Positions 40,401-51,669 of a stretch of DNA of 64,000 nt are shown one piece after another (position 1 is the stretch's first letter; every line of letters starts with the position of its first letter). The DNA comes from Tomocerus qinae. Its lineage: Eukaryota; Arthropoda; Collembola; Entomobryomorpha; Tomoceridae. The notes beneath the pieces were generated by a model that worked only from the letters and a program-made list of their open reading frames with translations, was not told the origin of the DNA and searched no databases. The stretch lies in assembly GCA_020055645.1 (NCBI GenBank), contig CM034547.1, positions 60,266,909-60,330,908 on the forward strand, written 5' to 3'. The translations under genes were made by a program, and so were the position numbers.

Positions 40401-40960
40401 CTAATGAAAAAAGCATACCCTTGAAGCAAAGGAAAAAAATAATGCAAAAATATTATGAGGTAATTTAGTAAAAAGCTGTCAAAGACTAAGTATTCATAAC
40501 AGAAAAGGCTAAATCTTAGTATATGAAATGCTGTACGTTAAAAGTCAAAATACTAAATTAACTAAATACTTAAAATTCAAATAGTATTAAAGTATTAACA
40601 ATCAGATGAATTTATTACAACAATTTAGAATATACGTACTGTGTACATTAGTCTGAACTGCAATTAAATAGCTAAAATGCAACTTGGAATTTTTATTGTA
40701 ATAATAATTCAAAAAATTGCATAACAATGAAATATAATTTCAACGAAACACTATCACACATGTAGATCAAAGCTAATCATAAAACAATATCACGACATCG
40801 TTTCAGAATTATTTGCCTGTAATGCTATTAATTGCAGCTCATAGGTTTGTGATTTCCATCTTCCTTTCTACACTTAATATTATTACCCACATTTTTTAAG
40901 TCTATAACTTAATGGAATAGCATATGGAGAGCAAGTAGCAGACACCTTAAATCATCAGTT
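37414..40960. other. Intergenic DNA between HGD and HAGH
   Basis: It contains the presumed HGD promoter at its left end and the HAGH 3' untranslated region at its right end. A TTTATT at about 40695 could be a minus-strand AATAAA signal for HAGH, about 265 bases past its stop. No gene recognised. Confidence 0.5.
39058..39098. repeat. Short near-perfect hairpin
   Basis: An arm of about 17 bases, GATGTACAAGAAAATCA, is followed by a loop of 6-7 bases and its near-exact complement. One base pair is G-T. The stem is too short for a typical miRNA precursor. It may be a chance or cruciform-forming inverted repeat. Confidence 0.6.
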
Positions 40961-43900
40961 CTAAAAGTTATCCTTCATAGCCCTAAGAATTCGCATACAA
41001 CCGATGGAATCTGAAGCGCCCACTTGTTGCTGCATTTGAGGAAGAATAACTCTCATAAAAGGGTTGATATCTTTCTCCTCAGCAATTGTAGAAGGTACCG
41101 TAGGTAATCGATTAGAGCGTTGATTTTCTGCCCAGTAAAGCTTTTCTTTGGCTACAGTATTATTTGGTTCAACAGACAATGCGAACTTAAGATTTTTAAC
41201 AGTGTACTCATGGCCGCAAAATACTCTCTGTGGATGAAAATAGAAAACTGTCATGTTTAGCACATAATGTAGTCAAATTTGGATAATAAACACTACCGTT
41301 TTAGGAGGCAGTTGGCCTAATTTTTCCAACAAAGCACTGTACATTTCTTGTGGTGTTCCTTCAAAGAATCTACCACACCCAGCAACAAACAGTGTATCGC
41401 CTAAAATAATTAAAACAAGATTTTCAGATAAATTTGGTAAACGTGCTCAATAAATGTTCGAAATAAAATCGAATAAAAAGTTGAACCTGTAAATACAGCA
41501 GGATCCTCATTAGCTGAGTCTGTAGGCTTAACGAAATAGCAGATATGTCCTGTTGTGTGACAAGGTGTAAATAAACAATCTACAACCAATGTTCCAAGTT
41601 GAATTTGATCCCCTTGTCCAACCTGGGTTTGAGATTATAAGTACATTACATTTACATAAACATTGTGTTGCACTAGACAATCTTACTACAAATTTAAATG
41701 TGCAAATCTAAAGTAAAATAATTTATACAAATGAGTATAAATTATTTTAAACAAATTTTATTATTTATACAAATGAGTATGAAATTAACTCTACATTTAC
41801 ATTTACACACATCATTCTCTCATCTTTACCGTGAGCATGTAAAACTCTTAACTTTCTATATTAATGATATTTTTATGAGTGATTATATTTTGGGAACCTT
41901 TTTCGTTAAAGCACCAATCCGATCATCTCCTCCATACACTTCCAATTTGGCTGTATTGTCTCCATTTTCACTTTTATACAAGTTCACCATCTTTTCATTT
42001 CCTCCAGCATGATCCCTTTAGTCATCAAAAGAAACAATCATTTTAGTTTATGCTTGCCCAAGGAAGAGGGCTTGTTTAGAGTTAGGATTGGGCAACTAAA
42101 ACTATAATATAATCAAGTCTCAATTGAAACACAAGGAAACCATCTACGTCTCCAAAAGTCAAGAAGAGTAGAAGGTATTTGAGGTTAATTACTTAATGTA
42201 TAATACAAGCAGGTAATGTATATAAGTGTAAAATTAACCATTCAACATTTAAATGTTATAATGGACCATTATTGAGGGAATATTGAGGCTGACAAATGTG
42301 TAACAAATTAGAAGAGACTTTTTGCTTTTCAAAAATATAAATAGGACTTAAATAGTGTCTTATATAATAGTATCAGCAATAAAATCCATTGCTACACATT
42401 ACTACATACACAATGAAATGATGTATAAAATTAAAAAGTAATTAGAAATGTGGTTACGACGTTTTTAGACTTTTAAAATCAGCTTTACTTACAGTCAAAA
42501 TATTTGACAAATGCTCTAAATACCCATTATATTATATAAACTGATAATCTAAACAATGTAAAGTTAGAGACTGAATTTCATAATTTTAAAAGTAAGATTA
42601 GCGTAAGCGTATACGAATATGAAAATGTTTACCAATGATGATGAGTAGTCAAGATACCACTTAGAGTGACATTCTGTTTCCTAATGACATTCAACACTGT
42701 TTCTGGTTCAACTGGATCCACGGCAAAGGCTTGTAGAGAGCTTTTGTCAACGATCTGCAAATATTAAAAATAATTACAATTATGACAACTTTATAATCAC
42801 AATCGCAATCGCAATCAAAACTAAACTAAATAATAATTAAAATTAATACATATTGCGTAGTATTTATAATAATTCACGAATTAGCTATAAAATTAGATAT
42901 TTTTGCAGATAAATTTAAAAAATCAGTATTATACCCTATTATTAGTTTTAGTTAAATTTTTAAAATTTTTAAAACAATATACCTAATGAATAAAATTGTA
43001 ATTTAATGCTAAAACTTTTGTTTTGCTCCATATCGTCATATATCATTAACACAGTCAAACTTTACTTTCAGAATCCAAAATGCCGAATTCAATACTTTTT
43101 ACTATCTACGTAGGTATATTTTAGATGTATATATAAGATATCCTTCAAAATAAAGACACAATGAGAAAAATAAATGTTTTACAGCAAATATTTTCAATTA
43201 CCAAGTACATGAAATTATCTTGGGTAGCAGGAATTGTTACCACACGGAAGGTTTGTGAATCAAGAATACTTTCTTCACTGTGCATTTTGTTTACAATATT
43301 TGCAGCAACTTTTCCAGAAAAAGTAGAGTAGTCGTCTTCAGCTTGTAAGAATGGTAGTGAAAATAGTAAAGGTTTTCTGCTGCAAAAGGAACCCCTCAGT
43401 AATTTATTCGAAAGATTTCTTTGAGTTCCAAATATTTGATTTAATTTATCTGAAAACAAAAATAAAAAATTATTTAGTGTTATACCTAAAATATTTAATT
43501 TACACTATTTTATAAACATTGAACATGCAAATTATTCTCGTATTTCCATAAATGCAAAATGTGCTGCTACAGCATGAGAGCATTTTGAATAAGTAATAAG
43601 ATTAGGAAGAAGGTCGAGGAATATAAATATATAATATAATAGAAATATATTTCAGAACTGTCGACTATCTGGATGCATGATATACAATTCAATAGAGAAT
43701 AGTTAAGTATAATGTGAAATAATGAAGATCATAATTTCCAATCAATATATAATATAAAGGTAGGGTAAAAGATAAAAGCCCAACCAGAATATTTTGACAA
43801 TTTGGACAGTTGGTTTCCAATCCGAGAAAGAGACATAATTTGATTTCATATCTTTTTATAAATACATTTAATTCAGGCCAACTCTTCAACTAAAATTAAA

Positions 43901-44272
43901 AAATAATACCAATATTAATATTGTTGTTAATGTACTACTATTACTTTATTTTTATCTACTACTCAATCAAATTACATCTTTAAGAGTAAAATGTAAGTTT
44001 TACTAATGAATAACCCCTGTACTTTTTACTTTTGAATAGAAATAGACTGGTCATAAAATGATTTAATATGCTAATAATAATAAAATGATGAAGTAATCGA
44101 CAATTTTAATCAACTTACCGAAAGAAAATATTGGTCAGTAGTTTTGTCCAGTAGTAATGAAGAAAATAATTTAGCTTTTTACAGTTTTTGCTTACAAATG
44201 ACAACGTGAACAATTCGCATCTGTAGACATTTAGGTTTCTAATTTACCGCATATTTTGTGTAGGAAAGTCAT
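40961..44272 (-). CDS. HAGH: Hydroxyacylglutathione hydrolase (glyoxalase II)
   Basis: Zinc/iron hydrolase of the metallo-beta-lactamase fold. It cleaves S-lactoylglutathione to lactate and glutathione, the second step of methylglyoxal detoxification. Exons: 44272-44248, 43449-43202, 42754-42633, 42015-41898, 41622-41487, 41400-41297 and 41227-40961, about 339 residues. Metal-binding motifs are clear: THHHWDHAGG (about residues 128-137), [22 protein letters not shown] and CGHEYT. A 25-base first exon (MTFLHKIC) plus about 60 further residues before the catalytic domain suits a mitochondrial form. An internal Met (KMHSEES) could start a cytosolic form, as in mammals. At the fourth/fifth exon junction, LTKK joins directly to VGQGD. 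Homologues have about eight more residues there, so that donor (41898/41897, GTTCCC) is uncertain or a microexon is missing. Confidence 0.94.
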
Positions 44273-45861
44273 TGTTTCAATGAATTGAATCAACTTTGCT
44301 TGATTCTTCATTGACTGACGCCGGAGAATAGTTGTGGTTTATCCTTTTTATTTATCCAGTCCTATTTCATGTTTTCCAATTTAAAAATCTATAATTAATT
44401 TTGCTAAAGATCAAGGATAAAAAGTGATAAAATTGTTTGGAGACGTAATCAATGATATTATTTAGAGATATTTAAATTTAAATTATTTATACATTTCCAT
44501 GAAATTTCATAATAACGAAATTAAATCATTTTCCATTGCTTTTTGCATATATGAATATTATGAATATGAATGCTTCATTTATTTTTGGGGGTATTCTAAA
44601 TATTTTTATGTCTGTCTGAATGAGAAAATAATCTGGCCATTTAACAGTTGCGAATGTGACAAGAAAACATTTAGCTGGGCCGCTGTAAACACCCAATTAA
44701 TTTTGTCAAATAATTTGCTGTTACAAACATTATTAGCATTGTCAGAAAGATTATATCTCAAAACGGTATTCTACGGAGTAAATACGTAAATAGCTAAAGA
44801 AAATTGTAACCCGGTTTAAGACATATGTGTAAATTGTATCTTCTGACCTTTGCCCCAAAGCGGCCTTCGACGGAAGGATGATTCTAGTCCTAACCAGTAC
44901 AGTGCTATTTACTGCAGAGTTTACATTATTTCTACAGTTGGCTACCTACCTATAGGTCCTATAGTAGATGTATTCACGTGCAGCAGTGGACTCAAACCCA
45001 TATTTCAGATAAAAATGTTTATTTCTAAGTCAGGGCTACATGTACATGTGTGCTGTGTGACTTATGTGTGATATTATGATATCCTCTTCACTTACTTGCA
45101 TAGCTCTGTGTATGATTTTATTTAACCATATTACAATTCCTAACTCCAGTAGAGTATCAGAAAATTAAAATGCGCTTGAAAATAACCGTGTGCTATTTGA
45201 ATAAGGTTACAATTACGCACTTTAATAAGCACTCTGACGCGATCGTAATCTATTCTGATTTTTCTACTTTTTACGTATCTCATGCTTATTATAAATATTA
45301 TATCATATGTTCATTTCTACTTTCGGTGGCTTACTCAACATCTGATTCACGAAAATCGTTGTGCATGAAATATTATTTCTTGTAAAGTTAGTACTTTTAA
45401 GAACATTGTATACAGGGTAGTATGTAGCCCAATTAGCCCATATAAATGTCCACAGTCCATACCATACATTCTGTTGCGTCTTTAGCTTGATAGGGAAATG
45501 AGGTCATCCTGTTCGGAAAGAGGGCAAAATTTGCAACAAGATAGTCTATGAGCTACTTGATAAACGAGTAGCGAATACCAAAGAAACATTTACTACTTTA
45601 ATTATGTTTTATACTAACATTATCTCATTATTTGTGCTTATCTCTATATATAATCCTAGACTTGATAAAGCAATAAATTTACCTGTCTATGTCTGTACGT
45701 GTGGTAGGGAGAACCAAGGAAGCCTACATAAATTACGTAACGCAAAACCCACTCCCCCATGTGTAACACAAGTGCTGACTGCAACACTTTTGAGTACCTC
45801 CTCCTCCCATCAACTGCACACGTAATATATGTAGGCTCCTTAAAAGCAAAATGCGCAAGCC
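44273..45861. other. Intergenic DNA upstream of HAGH
   Basis: The HAGH promoter should lie at the left edge. Frames near 44499-44789 and 45604-45825 resemble no family. No RNA gene recognised. Confidence 0.45.
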
Positions 45862-45962
45862 CAATTCATGTTTTCAATAATGTACCCCAAACGCATACCT
45901 CCATGTACTAAATTTAGCACACGAAGGTATGCGTTGGGGTACATTGTTGAAAACATTAATTC
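45862..45962. ncRNA. Hairpin resembling a miRNA precursor, or a tiny MITE
   Basis: The arm at 45868-45905 (containing TGTACCCCAAACGCATACCT) pairs with the arm at 45919-45956 (containing AAGGTATGCGTTGGGGTACA). The loop is about 13-20 bases. The stem is about 36-40 pairs with a few bulges, and it continues slightly outward as ATTCATGTTTT / AAAACATTAAT. Arm and loop sizes fit an animal pre-miRNA. I recognise no known miRNA seed family, and small palindromic elements are common in this window. Confidence 0.4.
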
Positions 45963-46322
45963 CTCTAAACCATCAAAAATGAGTCGTTTCATATTGTTAT
46001 TATTATAACATCAAAATAATAATTGAAATTTATATCAGAAAGCTGAATGGTGATTGAATAGAAATGATTGGCGAAAGGGGAAATTTCGTAATGTGCATAT
46101 TAAATAGCGTTTCAAAACTTTTAATCCAAATTGATTCTGCTATATTGTACAAACTTATTCAACATTTTTTAGTAGAGCTGGGTTTAGTTTTTACTACCCG
46201 CTTGATTCCTTTGTTCCATTTGGGACATCTTTTTGTAGAATTAAATATCTGTACTGGGAGCCTTTAAAATATTTATTTGTAAGTTGTACTCATGGAATTT
46301 GCACGTTTTTCCAAAATTCCAC

Positions 46323-46985
46323 GGGGAATCTTATTTTTTCTGATTTTAAAAGGGAGCTTTATGGTAACTTTTTTCGAAAATAGAGTCTTTCACTGTTCCC
46401 TCTATTTGATGCTACGATCTACAGTTATTATTTTGGTGTAGGGAATTCCTTTTTATCAGGAAGTTGGAGCTGCTGCTAATTTTTCCAACCACTGTAGAAA
46501 ATAAAAGTATATTTTAAATATACTTTGTATTGACAAAGTTAACTAACCTAATGGGGTGTTTTTGAAATTGTTTTTATTACTGTGATTGGTGGCCTGCTGA
46601 AATTCTCTAGAGTGCTAGAGTTGCCCCTTAGCTGGGTTCACTATCTATAATATAATCCCAGGGGGAATCTTATTTTTCTGATTTAAAAAGGGAGCTTTTT
46701 GGTGACTTTGTGGGCTTTTTTTCAAAAATGGAGTCTTTCATTGTTCCCTGTATTCGATGGTACGATGCACAGTTAATATTTTGGTTTAAGAAATTCTTTT
46801 TAGCAGGAAGTTGGGGCTGCAGCTAATTTTGTAACCGAAAGTGTATTAATTTAAATATACTTGGTATTTACAAAGTTTACATAATAACCTAAGGGCTCTT
46901 TTCAAAATTGTTTTTATTACTGTGTTGGGTGGCTTGCTGAATTCCTCGTGAGTGCGTTTGTCCCTTAGCTGGGTTTTCTAGTAAT
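46323..46985. repeat. Two-copy tandem repeat, period about 339 bp
   Basis: The block beginning GGGGAATCTTATTTT at 46323 recurs at 46662. The two units stay alignable to their ends (CTTAGCTGGGTT near 46627 and near 46968) with scattered substitutions and small indels, roughly 75-80% identity by eye. No coding frame spans them. This could be two monomers of a satellite or an old local duplication. Confidence 0.85.
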
Positions 46986-49335
46986 TATTAAATCTGCATG
47001 CAAAATAAAATTAGGAATACTTTCTCATGAAGATGTTCATACCACTCACGCAATTCTAATTTGTTACGTTTCTTCGAACATGAAATCAGTGCAAGTGCAA
47101 GCTGGCTGGTTTAGGGCACAGTTCATTAAAGGTCTGAGTATATCATAGTCAGAGTATAGGTATGTAGAAACCATGTAAAACGTATACAAATGTAAATGTA
47201 CATTTACAACCCCAAAAATGACCAAATGTGCACTCCCGAACGTAGATAAAATATGGGCATTTGTGTAGGAAATTGTGATATGGTATAAATTCAAATTAGG
47301 AATGTATAGATAGCCGTTATGCATTTGTCCCATTTGTACAAATGCAAAAACACAGCAAAGATGAAAATCACTGAAATCATTTTAACACAGAGGCCGTGTT
47401 TTGATTTTGTTTCTTTTTTTCTAGTTTTGAATTTCAATAATTTCTAGTTCTTGTCTATAGACAAAACCTTATCGCGTTTATTAGAATTGGTTCCTTTGTT
47501 ACTTTTAAGTTCGTTGATCTTTACAGTAAAGGGTTCTTCCTATTTGATGGAATATTATGTAATCTAATGTCCTTCCTTACAAATATCAAGGGCTTGCTTG
47601 TGTGGCTTTGTTAAGTATAATGAACTGTGGTCTACTCTTGTGTGGTGAAATTTTAAAGTGGTAGAGTAAGAAGTTTCTTTTGCGTAATCAAAAATTGAGA
47701 CATTTATGTAATTCAGTTTTATCGGATACTTTTCACCATAATTTTTATGATAAAATGTCAAATGTTTAATACCCGAATTAATTTATGATCGTCTTGAGAT
47801 TTTACGACGCAAACATATGTTGACTGGTAAAATTGTGAAGTTATTATATCAATCTTTGTATTGCAAACCAGATATAAGCGGCTTACTTAATATAATTTAT
47901 AGATATATAAGTGCCCTTTGATTGGAGTCAAAGTTTTTGTTAAGTACAAGACATGACAAGATTTCTCCTTCAGACTTTGTTTCTTGCGTCACAAGCTCTA
48001 TATAGTTTACTAATTGAAAGTTAACATACAGTTTACTACACTATACACAGAGAGTGATGAATGACATGTTATATACAATACGAACGGCAAACATTATTTA
48101 ATACCGTAATAAGTACATATGTATTTTACATTCCACACAATGTTAAGGCGTTTGTATAGATATGCTATATGTAATACCAGCAGTTTGACAATAAATGGAA
48201 AACACATGGAAGTACTGACACCGACAGATAGCTGATATTATACTTACCATTGAGATTAGAAATGAGAATGAAAGAAATATCATAACATGATAATCTTATT
48301 TATGTGATAGAAGGAATGGATTTGTATGTACAACTGAAGTTAGCCGTCCACTTGCGATTTGTATAAATGAGCCAGAAGAGATAAGTCACAGACAGTGCAT
48401 GTAAGAAGTTTATTTCGCATTAAATTAAAGTTGGTGTCTTATGTCATTTCAAAGTTAGATACAAGAGCATACACTCCTTCATCCTTCTGGTCCTTCTGTT
48501 TGTTTCATCTTAATCTGCGCATTTTACATAAGACTTATTATTCAAAACAAAAACAATAATACAAATCAACTTCCATTGCTACGTAGTACTTATTAACTAA
48601 AGACTTGTATAAGTGCAGGGTGCAGGTAATTGATTTAAAATTTTAAGTAATTCGTTTTTTCAATAATTTTGGTGATGCATGAAAACTTCTACCACCGCTT
48701 CAATACATTTTCTACTTCCCCGTGACTAATAATAATAATCCTATTAAATTTCGGTTAGATTAGAGCAGGATAATAAGCGCTTTTTTGTAATATAGTTTCT
48801 CACTCCATTATTAAGGGGTTGCATAACTATGAATAAAAAGCAAATTGTTCTGGAGAAAGAAAGCAATTTTCGTACAAAAAATAATATTACTATAACCAGA
48901 AGGTTGAACTTCTAGCAGAAATTCTTTCCCTATAGACATTTGTCTTAGTCCATTCCTCACATAGTAATGGAATTCCAATTCTCTGAATATCTCAGCTACC
49001 GTGCTACGTATCAAATGAGCCATTGTAAACCATGATACCTATCTATAGGTAATGATATAAAGTGGTATACGAATTTATGCTAAAAAGGCCTTGCATTTAT
49101 TAGCATTAGCCCGTACATACATCTAGGTAATTTTGATTTGTCATTAGCAAAGATTATTCTCAGGGTCAGGAATTTTAATTTTTCCAGTTGAGCATATCAT
49201 ATAGTTAAGTAGACTGTTATTCTAGTATTATATGAAATATTCGCAGTGCACCATCCTTTGTTGTGTATCAGGTTAATTTCCCTTAGAATTACTCCCCAAT
49301 TGCTAATACATGCTTAATTGCTGTCTTTTCTTCAG
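46986..49335. other. Intergenic DNA upstream of the small membrane-protein gene
   Basis: No gene recognised; frames at 47064-47333 and 48811-49023 look like chance. A 5' untranslated exon of the downstream gene may lie here, because that gene's coding exon begins at a splice acceptor. Confidence 0.45.
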
Positions 49336-50136
49336 GGGACAAGTGCAAATCGAGAAAATGTCATACCCAAAGCGAGGAATGTTAAGTTCGAAGCTGGAAA
49401 CAATATGTGAGACTTCCCCTTTAGTGGTTTCTGAGAACAATAACAACTCAGATGCTCACTGCGAACTTGGCCACAATTGCAGCACTTCCTACTCTACGAA
49501 GAAAATATTTGACCGATCCTTTTCGTATACTATGTGTCTTGGTTCAGTGTGAGTATTGACTTTTAAATGATTAATATCAAAAAATAAAAATGCTATAATT
49601 AATTACTTAATACCACTTTTAGCAGTTGGGTACCACTGATTTTCTCCGATTTCAGAACTTAATTCGCTTAATTCAATAAAAACTAATATAAAAATTAAAA
49701 TCAGCAGCAGCACCGAAGAATGTATAGTCCATAAAGAAAATCCCAATATGCAGTCAAGTTGTATAATCTATAATTATTTACTAAGCTTAAATATTAGTCC
49801 TCATTTTAATAGTGTCTGAAATTCCAGAAAATTAGTACAATACTCAATGTTATAGTTTTGGTTGATTTATGTAAAGTAATTTTGCTTTTGTCTGGGCTAA
49901 GTGTAATTGTATGCAAAGATAAATAATATTATTGATTTTGTGAATTCAATTAATATTTAGTACCTTCTTGCCGAAATTGCAGGGTAATAATAGCAATGTT
50001 GGGTCTGGTAGTACTTGCTCAATCATATGCGACTCCCGGAAGACATAGCTTCTCACCCTTTTTCCCTGACAGTGATGTAATAAATGGATCAGTGGCTAAT
50101 TCAACTGCAATAAATATACACGTATTACCGATATAG
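49336..50136 (+). CDS. Small single-pass membrane protein, unknown function
   Basis: Two coding exons, 49358-49548 and 49983-50136, join in phase to give 114 residues. The first is preceded by a strong acceptor (TTTTCTTCAG, 49326-49335), so an untranslated exon lies upstream. The donor is GTGAGT and the second acceptor AATTGCAG. The protein has a polar N-terminal half (NNNNSD; Cys residues in DAHCELGHNC), then a membrane segment at about 57-78 (MCLGSVVIIAMLGLVVLAQ) split by the intron. A C-terminal tail of about 35 residues has two N-glycosylation sequons (NGS, NST). The second hydrophobic half lies in the second exon, so the intron is needed to make the membrane span; this supports a real gene. 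I recognise no family. Confidence 0.62.
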
Positions 50137-51669
50137 TTTTTATCAGGAAGTCTAGAACAAGTCTCTCTTGAGACACGTGAATGTATGTGTGAAATGAATG
50201 CTATGCTTTACACTGCACGCACAAATAGGTGACGCAGGTTTACGCACGATATTGTGAAACAAATTTATCTATACTAGTATATATACCCTAAATGTAAGAT
50301 TTATATACAATAATAAATATTCTGTTATATATAATTTACTGAATAAGTTTACTTGTTTTTCATTTTTATTTTGAAGTACTACGAGGATTAAAACACGAGA
50401 TCTAATTTTCACTAATTTTAATAAATTATTGACTGTTAATAGAATTTTTAATTTATATTCTGATTAGTTCATAATATTTCGTATACTATGCAAAGATGAC
50501 AATATTGTACTAAATGTCGAAATTTTATTCACGAATTATCACAATGTACAAATTGTTATCTAGTGAACACATTTATAGTCTAATTGCCTTGAAATGGCAA
50601 GAAGATTGTAAAGGATTAGTGATTAACATAAGTGATATTATTATAGATATTATAGATGTATATACATACAAACATACATAATTACGTAGATTGATTGCTT
50701 TCTGTCCTTGGAAGCGAACCTGAGATATTATTAGTAGAAATTAGTACTGCAAATTGCAATTAGATAATGACGATTTGATTAAACTTTTACTGTAAGAACA
50801 CTGATAACCATGATAAAATGATATTTAAAGAATAAATCTATATGTACATTTTAATAACATCGTTACATAAATTCCATAATAACTGCGTAACATAGTATTA
50901 ACAAAATAAATACAGTAGGTCAATCCAATGTAAACGTTCACATAGCCTATATAAACTTAAACATTTATAATTTGTTTATGTCATATTCCAAGAGCTGCGG
51001 GCTCGATGGAATTCCAGATACAAAACTAAAATGAGTTGTAAGTATATTGCGAGTTACATAATATAAGTAATAATACTCATTCGAAAAATCTCATCCAAAA
51101 CTTGGGAAGAAATGTACGTTACAAAGTTACAACTAACATTAGCATCATTATGTAGCACATAAGACTAGATTTAGATAAGTAGGCAGTAGGCACATTTCAA
51201 AAATCATACAAAAACAAGAAGCTTAGTAAAGTCAAGTACCTAAATTTTGATGTAATGAACAATGAAATTCTTTTTGTATACAATATTGAAATACATAATC
51301 TATTTTAGTTCATTTCAAATTTTTAACATAAGAGATCATAAGAGGGTTTTAACCATGTCACAATGCATCAACGAATGCATCGACATATCGAAATGCAAAT
51401 ATTTACTCTAGCTACTGCAATTTACAATGCGTACAAATATTATAATAACAACAATTTTAGTGAAAACTTAGATAAGTCAAACATAGGTGATTGTTAATCT
51501 TAATACCTAGCCTTTTCTACTTTGCGGAGTAAATGGAGTACATATGGAAAATGATTGATAGCTACTACTAGCGTGACAGTGACCATAGACTATGGATCAA
51601 AAGATCCTACATATTCAACTATTCGCACATTTCTGTACACAGCACTGACTTGATTGTCACTACATTGCA
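50137..51669. other. Intergenic DNA between convergent genes
   Basis: AT-rich sequence between the small membrane-protein gene and the FAM161-like gene, which converge here. Apart from the likely polyadenylation signal near 50312, nothing was recognised. Confidence 0.5.
50312..50317 (+). terminator. Likely polyadenylation signal of the small membrane-protein gene
   Basis: AATAAA at 50312-50317 is about 176 bases after the stop codon, a normal 3' untranslated length. The AT-rich context makes chance matches common. Confidence 0.4.
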
